A stretch of 34,407 bases of DNA from an uncultured Clostridium sp. (GCA_947426525.1 CANEEJ010000011.1:1-34407); one strand, 5' to 3'; counted from the stretch's first letter, positions 24,253-32,206 are shown. Numbers and translations: made by a program. The notes: generated by a model from the letters alone, not told the origin.

Positions 24253-26709
24253 TTAAAAGTCACGCATTCTATCCAAAGTACTATTCATACTAGAAGAAAA
24301 ATTTCCTCCCCCATTTTTCTTAGCAGATGGTGGTTGGTAATTCCCACTATTTCTAGTCCCTCCTGCACTTACAATAGGATATATCATATTTCCTAATTCT
24401 CTTAAAGTTTGTAAAAATACTTTAGAATATCCTTTCAAAGAAATCTCACACTCAATAATACCTTCTAAATATTTAATATAAGTTTCTTCTTCAAACGGAA
24501 TCGATACATACTTAATCCTATCTCTATCAAACAACTCTGTCATAAAAGACATAGCTGGGTCATTATAAAATGCCATTCCACCAATAATGGTTGCATCTTT
24601 AATGCCTCTAATTTTTACCACTTTATTTAATACAATTCTTAATTTTCTTTCATCTAAGATGTTTTTCATTTTTAATTCTTTTAAAAATGCAGTTAATGGT
24701 TGTATGGTTAATATATCCATACTTTGTACTAAATAGGTTTCTTGTGATTGTTTAAAATATCTTAGTGGTGTATCAAAATCAGTATCAATTAAAATAAGAG
24801 AATGATTTTGTAATAATGTTTCTAATATTTTATCTACATGTCCTATTTTATCTTCTTCATTTGGTAAAGAAGTATAAACTGTAAGATTTTTATTAACACT
24901 AATTCCTCTCGCTACTCCTTGTGTTAATCCTTCAATACTACGAGAAGCAACTTCTCTTAATGGTTCTTCATTTTTGGTATAAATATAATAAGAATTCCTA
25001 TTTTTAGTTGTATCTAAAATAGCTACATTAATACCAATAGAAGATAATAATTCAGCTAGGTTATTAACAATAAAAGAAGTTCCATTTTTACTAGTTCCTA
25101 CAAAAGTAGCAATTTTCTTTCCTGGTGTTAATAAATTTGTTAAATCTATTTCCTCGTAACTTTCTTCTTGATAACTATTACCACTATAATTATTCATTGG
25201 TTGTATTGGTTCAATGGTTTGGTTTGAATAACTTGGCTGTACTGGTTGAACTGGTTGAACTGGTTGAGGTTCTTGCATTTCTAATCCTGGTAATACCATT
25301 TCTTCTGTTTGTTCTTCTAAACCTGGTAAAAATGATTCTGGACTTGGTTGCATTTCTGGAATTGGTTCAACTTCTTCAAAACCTGGTAAGAAATTTTCTT
25401 GTACTGGATTTTGCTGTGCTGATTGAATTGGTTGTGATTCTTGTGTTTCTAATCCTGGCAATACCATATCTTCTAGTACAGGTTCCACTGGAACAGGATT
25501 TTTTCTTGGTCTTCCTCTTCCTCTTTTAGGTTGTTGTGATTGATTTTGTTGTGCTGCTGTTGGTTCAGGATTTTTTCTTGGTCTTCCTCTTCCTCTTTTT
25601 ACTGGTTGTACTACTTCTTGTTGCACTTTTGGTACAACTGGTTCTAGTTCTTCAAACCCTTCTATTATTGGCTCTGGTACAACATTAGTTGGTGTTACCA
25701 CTGGTTCTTCTCTTTGAACTGGTTGTGGTTCTACTTCTTCCCAATCATCTAATCCTTCTATGCTTGGCATAATTGGTGTTGGTTCTACTCTTCTCGGCTG
25801 TTCCATTGGCTGAACTGGTTGGACCGTTTGTTGTTGTTGTACTTCTGGTGTTCTATTTTTGGCTAACTTTTTACTACCTGTCATATTAACAGCTGATGGT
25901 ATAACAACTGGTTTTGAAAGAACTGTATCTCTATTCTTTGATTTTAATAGAATTTGGCTTGGTCCATCTTCCTCATCATTTTTATTTTTTCTTAAATTGT
26001 CAGAAACAGCATTATTAAATGACATGATTTGTTGATATTTTGGTGACCTTTCTTCTAATACTGCTCGCACATTCAATGGTAAAAATTTAGTTATAATTCT
26101 TAATTGTGTATCATTATATTGTGCTGCTATATTGTTAAAACTATCAATATATCTATCTTCATTTTTTCCTAGTCTTTTATAATGAGCTACAATGTTTTGA
26201 ATTTCCATCTCACTCACATCATTCTCGTTTTCTGCTTGATATCCAACATCTTCTGTGTCTATTTTATAATAAATTTTTGCTTCTTTTTTGGTACGTGGTC
26301 GATTGATTAATCGACATACTTCGTCTACACTTCTATCATTTCCGATGATGGCATTATAAATTCCTATTCCAAATAGCTTTACTAGCATTGGTTCTGATTT
26401 TGTTCTTCTATCAGAAGAAATCATAATAATTGGTGTATCATTTCCTTTTGCATTGGATGCTTCGTCACTAATACTATCTAATTTATCAAAAATGAATTTA
26501 TCAATTTGGTCATATTGTGTGTGTGTAAAAGCCTCTAAATCTTCACTTATAACAATCCTGTCATAAGTTTTATCTTTTTGTAATTCCTTTAATATTGCGT
26601 TAAAGTAATATACATTTTTATAAGAAATAATCTGTTTGTATTCTTTTTGATATTTCTTTACAATTGATTCTGATATCTCTTCATTACTTACAGCAAATAA
26701 AACTTTCAT
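24253..26709 (-). CDS. CpaE/TadZ-like ATPase-fold protein with AT-hooks and a Pro/Gln/Glu-rich linker
   Basis: 818 aa. Residues ~1-150 resemble the pseudo-receiver domain of CpaE/TadZ (MKVLFAVSNEEISE, PIIMISSDRR). A helical segment follows, then a long low-complexity linker rich in Pro, Gln and Glu. The linker contains two AT-hook cores, KRGRGRPRKNP (~371 and ~396), and several LPGLE/LPGFEE repeats. From ~530 there is a SIMIBI/ParA-like domain. Its P-loop is altered (VGTSKNGTSFIVNNL, the invariant GK lysine missing) while Walker B LILIDTDFDT (~640) is kept. It is probably a scaffold or localisation factor rather than an active ATPase. The start is coupled to the preceding small membrane gene, whose last codons form the RBS. 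Confidence 0.78.
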   Translation of the reverse strand: MKVLFAVSNEEISESIVKKYQKEYKQIISYKNVYYFNAILKELQKDKTYDRIVISEDLEAFTHTQYDQIDKFIFDKLDSISDEASNAKGNDTPIIMISSDRRTKSEPMLVKLFGIGIYNAIIGNDRSVDEVCRLINRPRTKKEAKIYYKIDTEDVGYQAENENDVSEMEIQNIVAHYKRLGKNEDRYIDSFNNIAAQYNDTQLRIITKFLPLNVRAVLEERSPKYQQIMSFNNAVSDNLRKNKNDEEDGPSQILLKSKNRDTVLSKPVVIPSAVNMTGSKKLAKNRTPEVQQQQTVQPVQPMEQPRRVEPTPIMPSIEGLDDWEEVEPQPVQREEPVVTPTNVVPEPIIEGFEELEPVVPKVQQEVVQPVKRGRGRPRKNPEPTAAQQNQSQQPKRGRGRPRKNPVPVEPVLEDMVLPGLETQESQPIQSAQQNPVQENFLPGFEEVEPIPEMQPSPESFLPGLEEQTEEMVLPGLEMQEPQPVQPVQPVQPSYSNQTIEPIQPMNNYSGNSYQEESYEEIDLTNLLTPGKKIATFVGTSKNGTSFIVNNLAELLSSIGINVAILDTTKNRNSYYIYTKNEEPLREVASRSIEGLTQGVARGISVNKNLTVYTSLPNEEDKIGHVDKILETLLQNHSLILIDTDFDTPLRYFKQSQETYLVQSMDILTIQPLTAFLKELKMKNILDERKLRIVLNKVVKIRGIKDATIIGGMAFYNDPAMSFMTELFDRDRIKYVSIPFEEETYIKYLEGIIECEISLKGYSKVFLQTLRELGNMIYPIVSAGGTRNSGNYQPPSAKKNGGGNFSSSMNSTLDRMRDF

Positions 26710-26712
26710 TTG

Positions 26713-27120
26713 TTACCCCCTTCCAAATTTCACAAACACTGCAAAAGCTAATGGTAAAATTTGGCATATAATTAAAAGTGTTACACAGGTTACGATAAAC
26801 GCCATTCCTCTTTCTAATGTATCTAATTTTCTAACACCAATTACATATTGATGAATGGCACCTACTGCTATTCCTAAAAAACATACTGGTATACTATAAA
26901 TTCGAACTAAATTTAATATATAAGCAACCGTTCCATATACATCTGAACCATATTTTACCTTATAGTCTTCTAATGATCTAGCTGCATTATCTTTTATTTC
27001 AACAATTTTACTTTCTGTTTTTTCATCAATGGCTTTGTTTTCTGCATAGCTTTTATCTGCTATTAGAAATATTCCCATAATTAGCATGATAACTGTAACA
27101 ATTATAATTCCTTTTTTCAT
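26713..27120 (-). CDS. Small secreted/membrane protein with VirB2/TrbC-like layout
   Basis: 135 aa with an N-terminal signal peptide or helix (MKKGIIIVTVIMLIMGIFLI, cleavage plausible after SYAEN), a polar segment (~25-65), then two hydrophobic helices (YSIPVCFLGIAVGAIHQYVI and MAFIVTCVTLLIICQILPLA) separated by the short loop GVRKLDTLERG. This signal-plus-two-helix plan is that of VirB2/TrbC pilins and related proteins of conjugation systems, but no diagnostic residue match can be claimed. It is 3 nt upstream of the CpaE-like gene and follows the glucosaminidase gene, so a role in a surface or secretion apparatus is an inference from context. Confidence 0.65.
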   Translation of the reverse strand: MKKGIIIVTVIMLIMGIFLIADKSYAENKAIDEKTESKIVEIKDNAARSLEDYKVKYGSDVYGTVAYILNLVRIYSIPVCFLGIAVGAIHQYVIGVRKLDTLERGMAFIVTCVTLLIICQILPLAFAVFVKFGRG

Positions 27121-27188
27121 GTTTTAGCCCCTTTCTTAAGCTTCCCTTTTGGTAATTTATTCCTTCTTCTTACTCTTGCCATTCTATC

Positions 27189-27237
27189 ATACAATAAATT
27201 GTAAAAAATAGCAAGAATTTTTTACAATTTATTGTAT
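27189..27237. repeat. 21-bp perfect inverted repeat overlapping the glucosaminidase stop codon
   Basis: The arm 27189-27209 and the arm 27217-27237 (starting ATTTTTTACAATTTATTG) are exact reverse complements with a 7-nt loop. The distal arm covers the last codons and stop (27222-27224). No T-run follows outside the stem, so it may act in mRNA processing, stability or partial termination. Confidence 0.8.
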
Positions 27238-28454
27238 AAATATTTCATATGATTGTAGACACCATTTGCCCAATTTTTATCACTGGCATATCTTGTATTA
27301 ATGCCACTTAATGTCGATCCATTATAGTAGGTTCCAGCTGCTTTTTCACCTCCATAAATGCTTGTCCCTTTTGGATTGATATAATATTTTACAAATACTC
27401 TAGCAATTAGGTCAATACTCTCTGAATAATCAGAAAACTGATAAGCTCCATGATAAGGATTAGAATCATAAGCACCATAGCCAAATAAATTATTTTTATC
27501 TCTGGCAATTTTAGAAGTTCCCCATGCACTTTCATGAATTCCAACTGCTGCCACAAATACACCATTAATGTTATATTGTTTTTCTATGTAGTAAAAATAT
27601 TCTGCATTATTAGCAAATATTTTATTCGTATCTTTATTATCTGTTAAAATCTTTTTAAATTGTTCTAATGTCAATCCACTTGGCTTGTTCAAAGCCATTC
27701 CAAAACTTAGTCCAGAAATTAATTGTGTTTTATTTTTAGCTGTCTCTACCTTTGTTTCTTCTTTTTTATTGCTATCGATATAAGTTGTACTTTCTGCTTT
27801 TACATAACCAACTGTACTTCCACATGAGATTCGATACCACTCATTTTTTATCTCTAATAATTTTAATTGGTTTCCTTTGGTCAAGGTTGCAATTTTCTGT
27901 GATTGTTCATTTGGTTCCACCATAACCGCTAATCGATCTGAAGTAGCATATAAAGTATCTCCCACTTTTACTTTATAATTACTTGTATAATTAGCAGTTC
28001 CTATTTCCACAATTTTAGAAATTGATGCTTTTGTCACCTTACTAGCTACCTGCTGTTCTTCTATTAATTCTTCATTTTGATAAATTCTCTTGATCGTAAT
28101 TTCTTGTTTTCCTTCTCTTCCTTCTTGCACTACTTGCATTTGTCCTTTTGGTAAACTACTATTATTTCTATATTTTGTTATATATTCTAATGTTGTTTCC
28201 TCTACACTATATTCTTCTTTTTTCCCATCTTGTGCATTTTGCGCTATGATTTCTTCTATATTCACTTTACTAGCTTCACTTATTTTAATTGCTCTTATCT
28301 CATTTGATACAGTTTCTGAAGCATAGACAGAATTTCTTTCAAAATAATAGTTATAAAATATGACCATATATAATAAACTAAGAATAAAAGCTAAAAAAGT
28401 TATGATATTTTTTAGCGTAATTTTCATATGCATTTTTTTATCTTTTGCTTTCAT
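27222..28454 (-). CDS. G5-SH3-glucosaminidase cell-wall hydrolase
   Basis: About 410 aa. It has an N-terminal membrane anchor or signal (NIITFLAFILSLLYMVIFYN), a G5 domain (~75-145, with SLPKGQMQVVQEGREGKQEI), a bacterial SH3 domain (~165-235, AVMVEPNEQSQKIATLTKGN...YVKAEST) and a C-terminal GH73-type glucosaminidase (~265-410) with catalytic Glu in VGIHESAWGTSKIA and downstream NNLFGYGAYDSNPY. It should be surface-exposed and cut peptidoglycan glycan strands. An ATG at 28472 overlaps the predicted -10 box, so the real start is ATG 28454 with AGGTG spaced 6 nt. First gene of the run leading to the CpaE-like and ireB genes. Confidence 0.9.
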   Translation of the reverse strand: MKAKDKKMHMKITLKNIITFLAFILSLLYMVIFYNYYFERNSVYASETVSNEIRAIKISEASKVNIEEIIAQNAQDGKKEEYSVEETTLEYITKYRNNSSLPKGQMQVVQEGREGKQEITIKRIYQNEELIEEQQVASKVTKASISKIVEIGTANYTSNYKVKVGDTLYATSDRLAVMVEPNEQSQKIATLTKGNQLKLLEIKNEWYRISCGSTVGYVKAESTTYIDSNKKEETKVETAKNKTQLISGLSFGMALNKPSGLTLEQFKKILTDNKDTNKIFANNAEYFYYIEKQYNINGVFVAAVGIHESAWGTSKIARDKNNLFGYGAYDSNPYHGAYQFSDYSESIDLIARVFVKYYINPKGTSIYGGEKAAGTYYNGSTLSGINTRYASDKNWANGVYNHMKYLYNKL

Positions 28455-28470
28455 ATTATCACCTACTATC

Positions 28471-28499
28471 ATTTTACCTTTTCTCTATTTTTTTGTCAA
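28471..28499 (-). promoter_or_regulatory. Promoter for the glucosaminidase-to-yrzB gene run
   Basis: Minus strand TTGACA (28494-28499), 17-nt spacer, TAAAAT (28471-28476). The predicted 5' leader is only about 10 nt. Its position rules out the upstream ATG at 28472. Confidence 0.75.
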
Positions 28500-28535
28500 T
28501 TGCTATTTAGGTGGAAAATGTTGTGAGGAAAAGAC

Positions 28536-28564
28536 TTGCTTTTATCCAATTTTTATACTATGAT
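28536..28564 (+). promoter_or_regulatory. Promoter for the exported protein-acyl-CoA synthetase pair
   Basis: TTGCTT (28536-28541), 17-nt spacer, TATGAT (28559-28564), divergent from the promoter at 28471-28499. Confidence 0.6.
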
Positions 28565-28595
28565 ATAGATATTGAAATAGAAAGGAATTTTTTTA

Positions 28596-29393
28596 ATGAA
28601 ACAAAAAAAGATTTTAACCATTATTGTTTTTATATTATTTTTTATTGTATTCGTTCTTGCTTATTTGCTATTCCAAAAATATGTTATCAAGAGCAATTTT
28701 GAGCGAGACATTTTACCTTTTGCCAATAAAAATGACAAAACAGTTTTCGAAGTTAATAAAATCACTTTATTTAGTAACTGTGATGCAAAAAACAAGACTG
28801 GTTCTGCCAGTAATTTTACATTAGAAAACCTTTATCAATATACAGATATGGCAATTTTTATTAACAATTCTTCTACCGAAGAAAAAACATTAGAAAACAC
28901 CTTCAAAAAAGTAAGTATTAATAATATTCAATATACAACTCCTCCTGAAGTAGGACAACCAAAATTATATTTTAAAGGATTTCATCAATTTGCCAAAAGT
29001 GATTTAGTTCCAGAAAATGAAATTCAGGATAGTTTAGATTTTACTATCACGGCAGAAAATGAAGCCAATTTAGATACCCCTACTTTATATAATAACTTAG
29101 CTAATCCAATCACATTAAGCTATGTCAATCAAAATATCAAATCAGACTATACCATAACAGACACTTCTACCCCCATTACTTATGATGGTTCTTTATTAAA
29201 AAGATGTAATGTAGATTTAGCCTCTATTGCTTGCAAGCTTTCTTTTGACATTTACATTACCAACAATTTAGATGAAGAATTTAAAACCAATGTTTTTATT
29301 ACTATACCACTTGAAACACCTGAAAAATCCATTTATAATGGAAATCTAAACGTAACACAAAATACAAATTTTATGTTTTATCGTTACCAATAA
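28596..29393 (+). CDS. Membrane-anchored extracytoplasmic protein of unknown function
   Basis: 265 aa with an N-terminal helix (residues ~6-26, LTIIVFILFFIVFVLAYLLF) and a ~235-residue beta-rich outer portion rich in Asn, Thr and Tyr. Three Cys occur (NCDAKN, KRCNVD, SIACKL). AAAGGA precedes the start. The protein has no recognised enzymatic motif. It ends 13 nt before the acyl-CoA synthetase start and shares its promoter, so the two are probably co-transcribed. A role with lipids or cell-envelope material is suggested only by that link. Confidence 0.75.
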   Translation: MKQKKILTIIVFILFFIVFVLAYLLFQKYVIKSNFERDILPFANKNDKTVFEVNKITLFSNCDAKNKTGSASNFTLENLYQYTDMAIFINNSSTEEKTLENTFKKVSINNIQYTTPPEVGQPKLYFKGFHQFAKSDLVPENEIQDSLDFTITAENEANLDTPTLYNNLANPITLSYVNQNIKSDYTITDTSTPITYDGSLLKRCNVDLASIACKLSFDIYITNNLDEEFKTNVFITIPLETPEKSIYNGNLNVTQNTNFMFYRYQ

Positions 29394-29406
29394 TAGGAGG
29401 ATGAAA

Positions 29407-31146
29407 ATGAAAGAAAAACTATCTACTGCAGAGCAATTAAAAAAGAAATACCACAAAACAGAAGAAGTTACTAATTTTAAAGAAATGTTATACCGTTCTG
29501 CCGATATTTATCGTTCTAGAACAGCCTTTAAATTAAAGGATGAACAAGGAAACATTGTTACCATTACCTATGAACAATTTAAAAATGATGTTGTTTCTTT
29601 AGGGACAAGTTTAATTGAAAAGGGATTTTTAAATAAACGTATAGCTGTTATTGGGAAAAACAGCTATTCTTGGTGTGTTTCCTACTTAGCTAGTAGCATT
29701 GTAGGAATTGTTGTTCCAATCGACAAAGAACTACATACTGATGATGTTATTAATTTTATGAATGTTTCCCAAACCGTTTGTATTTTAGGAGATAGCAAAA
29801 ATCTAGACGCTGTTTTAGATAATATTGAAAAAGTAGAAAATCCAGATACCATTTTTGTTTCTTTTGATAAAAAAGAGGATAAAAATTCTTTTACCCATTT
29901 GGTATCTTCTGGTAAAACACTATACGAAAATGGCGTAGACGATTTTGATAAAATTGAAATTGACCCAGACGAACTTCGTATTTTACTCTTCACCTCTGGA
30001 ACAACAGGAAATGCTAAAGGAGTTTGTTTATCCCAAAGAAACATTTGCTCTAATATTTTATCTACTTATGGGATTGTAAAAGTAAAAAGAAGCGATTTGT
30101 TTTTCTCTATTTTGCCACTGCATCACACCTACGAATGTACCTTAGGATTTTTACTTCCTATTTATAGCGGAGCAAGCATTGCTCATTGTGAGGGATTACG
30201 CTACATTTTAAAAAATCTTAGCGAATTTCATCCTTCCGTTATTTTATGTGTTCCATTATTACTTGAAAATATGCATAAAAATATCTTAAAAAATATGAAC
30301 AAATCTTTACCTGAAAAATATAAAAAAACAGATGGTAATCCCTTTAATGACTTACCTTTGCTTTTAAAGAAAATTGTAAGAACTAAAGTAAAAAACACAC
30401 TTGGTGGAAGACTTCGTGTTTTCATTGTTGGAGCAGCCGCTGCTAACCCAGAAATTGTTTCTGATTTTAAAAATTTAAACTTAATGACCCTGCAAGGTTA
30501 TGGCTTAACAGAATGTGCTCCTCTAGTTGCTGGTAATACCGACTTTTTCCAAAAAGATGATGCAGCAGGACTTCCTATTCCTAATGTAGAATATAAAATC
30601 AATCATCCAAATGCAGAAGGAGTTGGAGAAATTATTGTCAAAGGACCTAATGTTATGCTTGGCTATTATGAAGATCAGGAAAAAACAAAGCAAACTATTA
30701 TCGATGGCTGGTTTCATACAGGTGACTTAGGAAAAATTGATGAAAATGGCTATTTATATATTACAGGTAGATGTAAAAGTGTTATCGTTACCAAAAATGG
30801 TAAAAATATTTACCCAGAAGAAGTAGAATATTATTTAAATGATAATCCTTTGATTTCAGAAGCTTTGGTTTTGGGAATTCAAAAGGAAGATGATGACGAA
30901 ACTTATATTAATGCTCAAATTTATCCTAATATGGAAGCTATTACAGAATATTTAAGAGGTTCTGTTCCTACCAAAGAGGAAATTTGGAAGATTGTTTCAG
31001 ATGCTGTATCTGCTGTTAACAAAAAACTTCCTAATTACAAACATATTAAGAGTTTTGGTATTCGTGATAAAGAGTTTGAAAAAACTACAACACAAAAGAT
31101 TAAGCGTTATGGTGATAATATGAAAGTTAAAAAAGAAGAAAAATAG
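29407..31146 (+). CDS. Long-chain acyl-CoA synthetase / AMP-dependent ligase
   Basis: A 579-aa ANL-superfamily enzyme that activates a carboxylic acid as acyl-AMP and then, most likely, acyl-CoA. Motifs: P-loop LLFTSGTTGNAKGVCLSQRN (~194-213), core motif LQGYGLTECAPLV, adenylate-binding DGWFHTGDLGKIDENGYLYITGR and C-terminal VTKNGKNIYPEEVE with the essential Lys later in the sequence (TTTQKIKRYG). AGGAGG (29395-29400) directly abuts an ATG at 29401 and is 6 nt from the ATG at 29407, so the latter start is preferred. A strong terminator follows. Chain-length specificity is not readable from sequence. Confidence 0.92.
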   Translation: MKEKLSTAEQLKKKYHKTEEVTNFKEMLYRSADIYRSRTAFKLKDEQGNIVTITYEQFKNDVVSLGTSLIEKGFLNKRIAVIGKNSYSWCVSYLASSIVGIVVPIDKELHTDDVINFMNVSQTVCILGDSKNLDAVLDNIEKVENPDTIFVSFDKKEDKNSFTHLVSSGKTLYENGVDDFDKIEIDPDELRILLFTSGTTGNAKGVCLSQRNICSNILSTYGIVKVKRSDLFFSILPLHHTYECTLGFLLPIYSGASIAHCEGLRYILKNLSEFHPSVILCVPLLLENMHKNILKNMNKSLPEKYKKTDGNPFNDLPLLLKKIVRTKVKNTLGGRLRVFIVGAAAANPEIVSDFKNLNLMTLQGYGLTECAPLVAGNTDFFQKDDAAGLPIPNVEYKINHPNAEGVGEIIVKGPNVMLGYYEDQEKTKQTIIDGWFHTGDLGKIDENGYLYITGRCKSVIVTKNGKNIYPEEVEYYLNDNPLISEALVLGIQKEDDDETYINAQIYPNMEAITEYLRGSVPTKEEIWKIVSDAVSAVNKKLPNYKHIKSFGIRDKEFEKTTTQKIKRYGDNMKVKKEEK

Positions 31147-31148
31147 GT

Positions 31149-31180
31149 AAAAGCCCGCTAGCTAACACTAGCGGACTTTT
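31149..31180. terminator. Bidirectional terminator between convergent genes
   Basis: AAAAGCCCGCTAG (31149-31161) pairs with CTAGCGGACTTTT (31168-31180) with one mismatch. The A- and T-rich flanks serve both the acyl-CoA synthetase and the convergent minus-strand gene. Confidence 0.85.
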
Positions 31181-31186
31181 ACTTGA

Positions 31187-31696
31187 CTACTTACCAAAAT
31201 ACAGTTTCCATTTTATTTTTGATAAGTTAATCTTTTTCTCCTTTAGTTCCTTAATTTTATTATTGTTTTTCGTGTACACTTTGATTTGTTCCTTCACTAA
31301 TTCATCACTTTGCAGTTCAGGAAAAAGTGTAACTAAATCGATGGCATCCTTATCCTTTAAGCTAGCATAAGTTTCTGCCTCAAACTGCATGTAAAGCTGT
31401 ACTTTCGTATCAATGCTTTCTTCAATGTTCTTATTTTCTTCTTGATACATTGCTATCTTTTCATCGATAACTACACTACTTGTGCCTAAATCGTAAAAAA
31501 GCTTAATATCCCATATTAGAAATACAACTACTGCAATTATAGAAATCATAGCTACTGTAAAATACACATTTGAACGGCTATGGTTACACTTTTCATAGCT
31601 CTTTCCCCGCTCAAGTTCTTTTTTAGTTTCTTTTGCAGTTTTTTTCATAGCAGCCCAAAAAACAATAATAGATAAAACTAAACAAAGAGTAATCAT
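31187..31696 (-). CDS. Two-helix membrane protein with coiled-coil tail, unknown function
   Basis: 169 aa: a hydrophobic N-terminus (MITLCLVLSIIVFWAAM), a basic cytosolic loop, a second helix (VYFTVAMISIIAVVVFLIWDI) and a long charged segment (EKIAMYQEENKNIEESIDTK, later KNNNKIKELKEKKI) likely to form coiled coils outside the membrane. AGGAGG lies 9 nt upstream, in the first copy of the duplicated leader. The same leader drives a 22-aa hydrophobic ORF at 32138-32206. Transcribed alone from the promoter at 31828-31856. Family not recognised. Confidence 0.65.
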   Translation of the reverse strand: MITLCLVLSIIVFWAAMKKTAKETKKELERGKSYEKCNHSRSNVYFTVAMISIIAVVVFLIWDIKLFYDLGTSSVVIDEKIAMYQEENKNIEESIDTKVQLYMQFEAETYASLKDKDAIDLVTLFPELQSDELVKEQIKVYTKNNNKIKELKEKKINLSKIKWKLYFGK

Positions 31697-31856
31697 ATTT
31701 TTTCCTCCTACATTCTTTTAATCGTTGACAAGTTACTCTATGCAAAAACCAAAAAGTTTGAGGAAAGTCCCTCTCACTAATTAGTGAATTTAGGAAAATG
31801 ACATAGAACTTTGCCTATATCCCTTTTATTATACCATAATTTTACATAATATTCAA
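31691..31856 (-). repeat. Duplicated promoter-leader, copy A
   Basis: Corresponds to 32201-32366 at a constant offset of 510 nt; 31702-31815 is identical (114 nt). It contains a promoter, a leader of about 115 nt and AGGAGG. In the minus-strand RNA, AAGTT/AACTT and CTATG/CATAG form an outer helix (31802-31811 with 31730-31742) enclosing a perfect TCACTAATTAGTGA palindrome (31774-31787). The plus strand carries GAGGAAAGTCC (31760-31770). Confidence 0.85.
31828..31856 (-). promoter_or_regulatory. Promoter of leader copy A
   Basis: Minus strand TTGAAT (31851-31856), 17-nt spacer, TATAAT (31828-31833). Confidence 0.75.
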
Positions 31857-31887
31857 GTGTGCTTGATTTCTTCTAATCTATATAACT

Positions 31888-31912
31888 AAAATCAATACGT
31901 ATTAATGATTTT
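31888..31912. repeat. Imperfect palindrome around TACGTA
   Basis: AAAATCA (31888-31894) and TGATTTT (31906-31912) flank an ATACGTAT core. It is a candidate operator between the copy A promoter and the plus-strand promoter at 31928. Confidence 0.4.
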
Positions 31913-31927
31913 TAGCAATTCACATAA

Positions 31928-31956
31928 TTGGCAATTGACTTCAACTATAGTAAAAT
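31928..31956 (+). promoter_or_regulatory. Plus-strand promoter converging on the second leader copy
   Basis: TTGGCA (31928-31933), 17-nt spacer, TAAAAT (31951-31956). It drives the region with the 14-aa ORF and terminator at 32013-32085. Confidence 0.55.
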
Positions 31957-32012
31957 AACCATGTATCTTCAATAATATATAGCCTATAAAAATGATAAGG
32001 AGTGAAATATAT

Positions 32013-32057
32013 ATGGCAGAAAAATTTGCCCTTAAAGTTAATGAAAATGCCTCCTAG
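32013..32057 (+). CDS. 14-aa ORF with strong RBS (possible leader peptide or small-RNA ORF)
   Basis: AAGGAG is followed 9-10 nt later by ATG and the peptide MAEKFALKVNENAS, ending at a TAG inside a terminator-like hairpin (32045-32075). With its promoter and terminator this forms a small transcription unit of about 120 nt. It may be a translated peptide, or the RNA itself may be the functional product, because it converges on the 22-aa hydrophobic ORF on the other strand. Not recognised. Confidence 0.35.
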   Translation: MAEKFALKVNENAS

Positions 32058-32084
32058 TAAAACTAGAAGACATTTCTTTCTTTT
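32045..32084. terminator. Terminator hairpin shared by convergent small transcripts
   Basis: AAATGCCTCCTAG (32045-32057) pairs with CTAGAAGACATTT (32063-32075), 11 of 13 positions, followed by CTTTCTTTT on the plus strand. The minus-strand small transcript also reads through this hairpin. Confidence 0.6.
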
Positions 32085-32137
32085 ATACAATCATTATCTT
32101 CTTCATCAATAGCCTTGTCTGTCCATTCTTAAACTAA

Positions 32138-32206
32138 TTATGAAGAAAAAGACAGCCAAGCACTAATAACAATAATGATGCCCAAAATTATACCAATAAT
32201 AATCAT
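32138..32206 (-). CDS. 22-aa hydrophobic peptide behind leader copy B
   Basis: MIIIGIILGIIIVISAWLSF plus SS, then TAA. It starts at the position matching the start of the 169-aa protein behind leader copy A and has AGGAGG with the same spacing. The peptide is a single hydrophobic helix. After the stop the same frame continues as charged codons with further stops (EWTDKAIDEEDNDCIKE), so it may be a decayed paralogue of the longer membrane protein. Alternatively it is a small membrane peptide such as a type I toxin, given the structured leader and the convergent plus-strand RNA. Both readings are inference. Confidence 0.4.
   Translation of the reverse strand: MIIIGIILGIIIVISAWLSFSS

Noticed and set aside
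28454..28472. Upstream start ATG at 28472 for the glucosaminidase
   Set aside because: The codon overlaps the -10 box of the predicted promoter, so it would not be in the mRNA.
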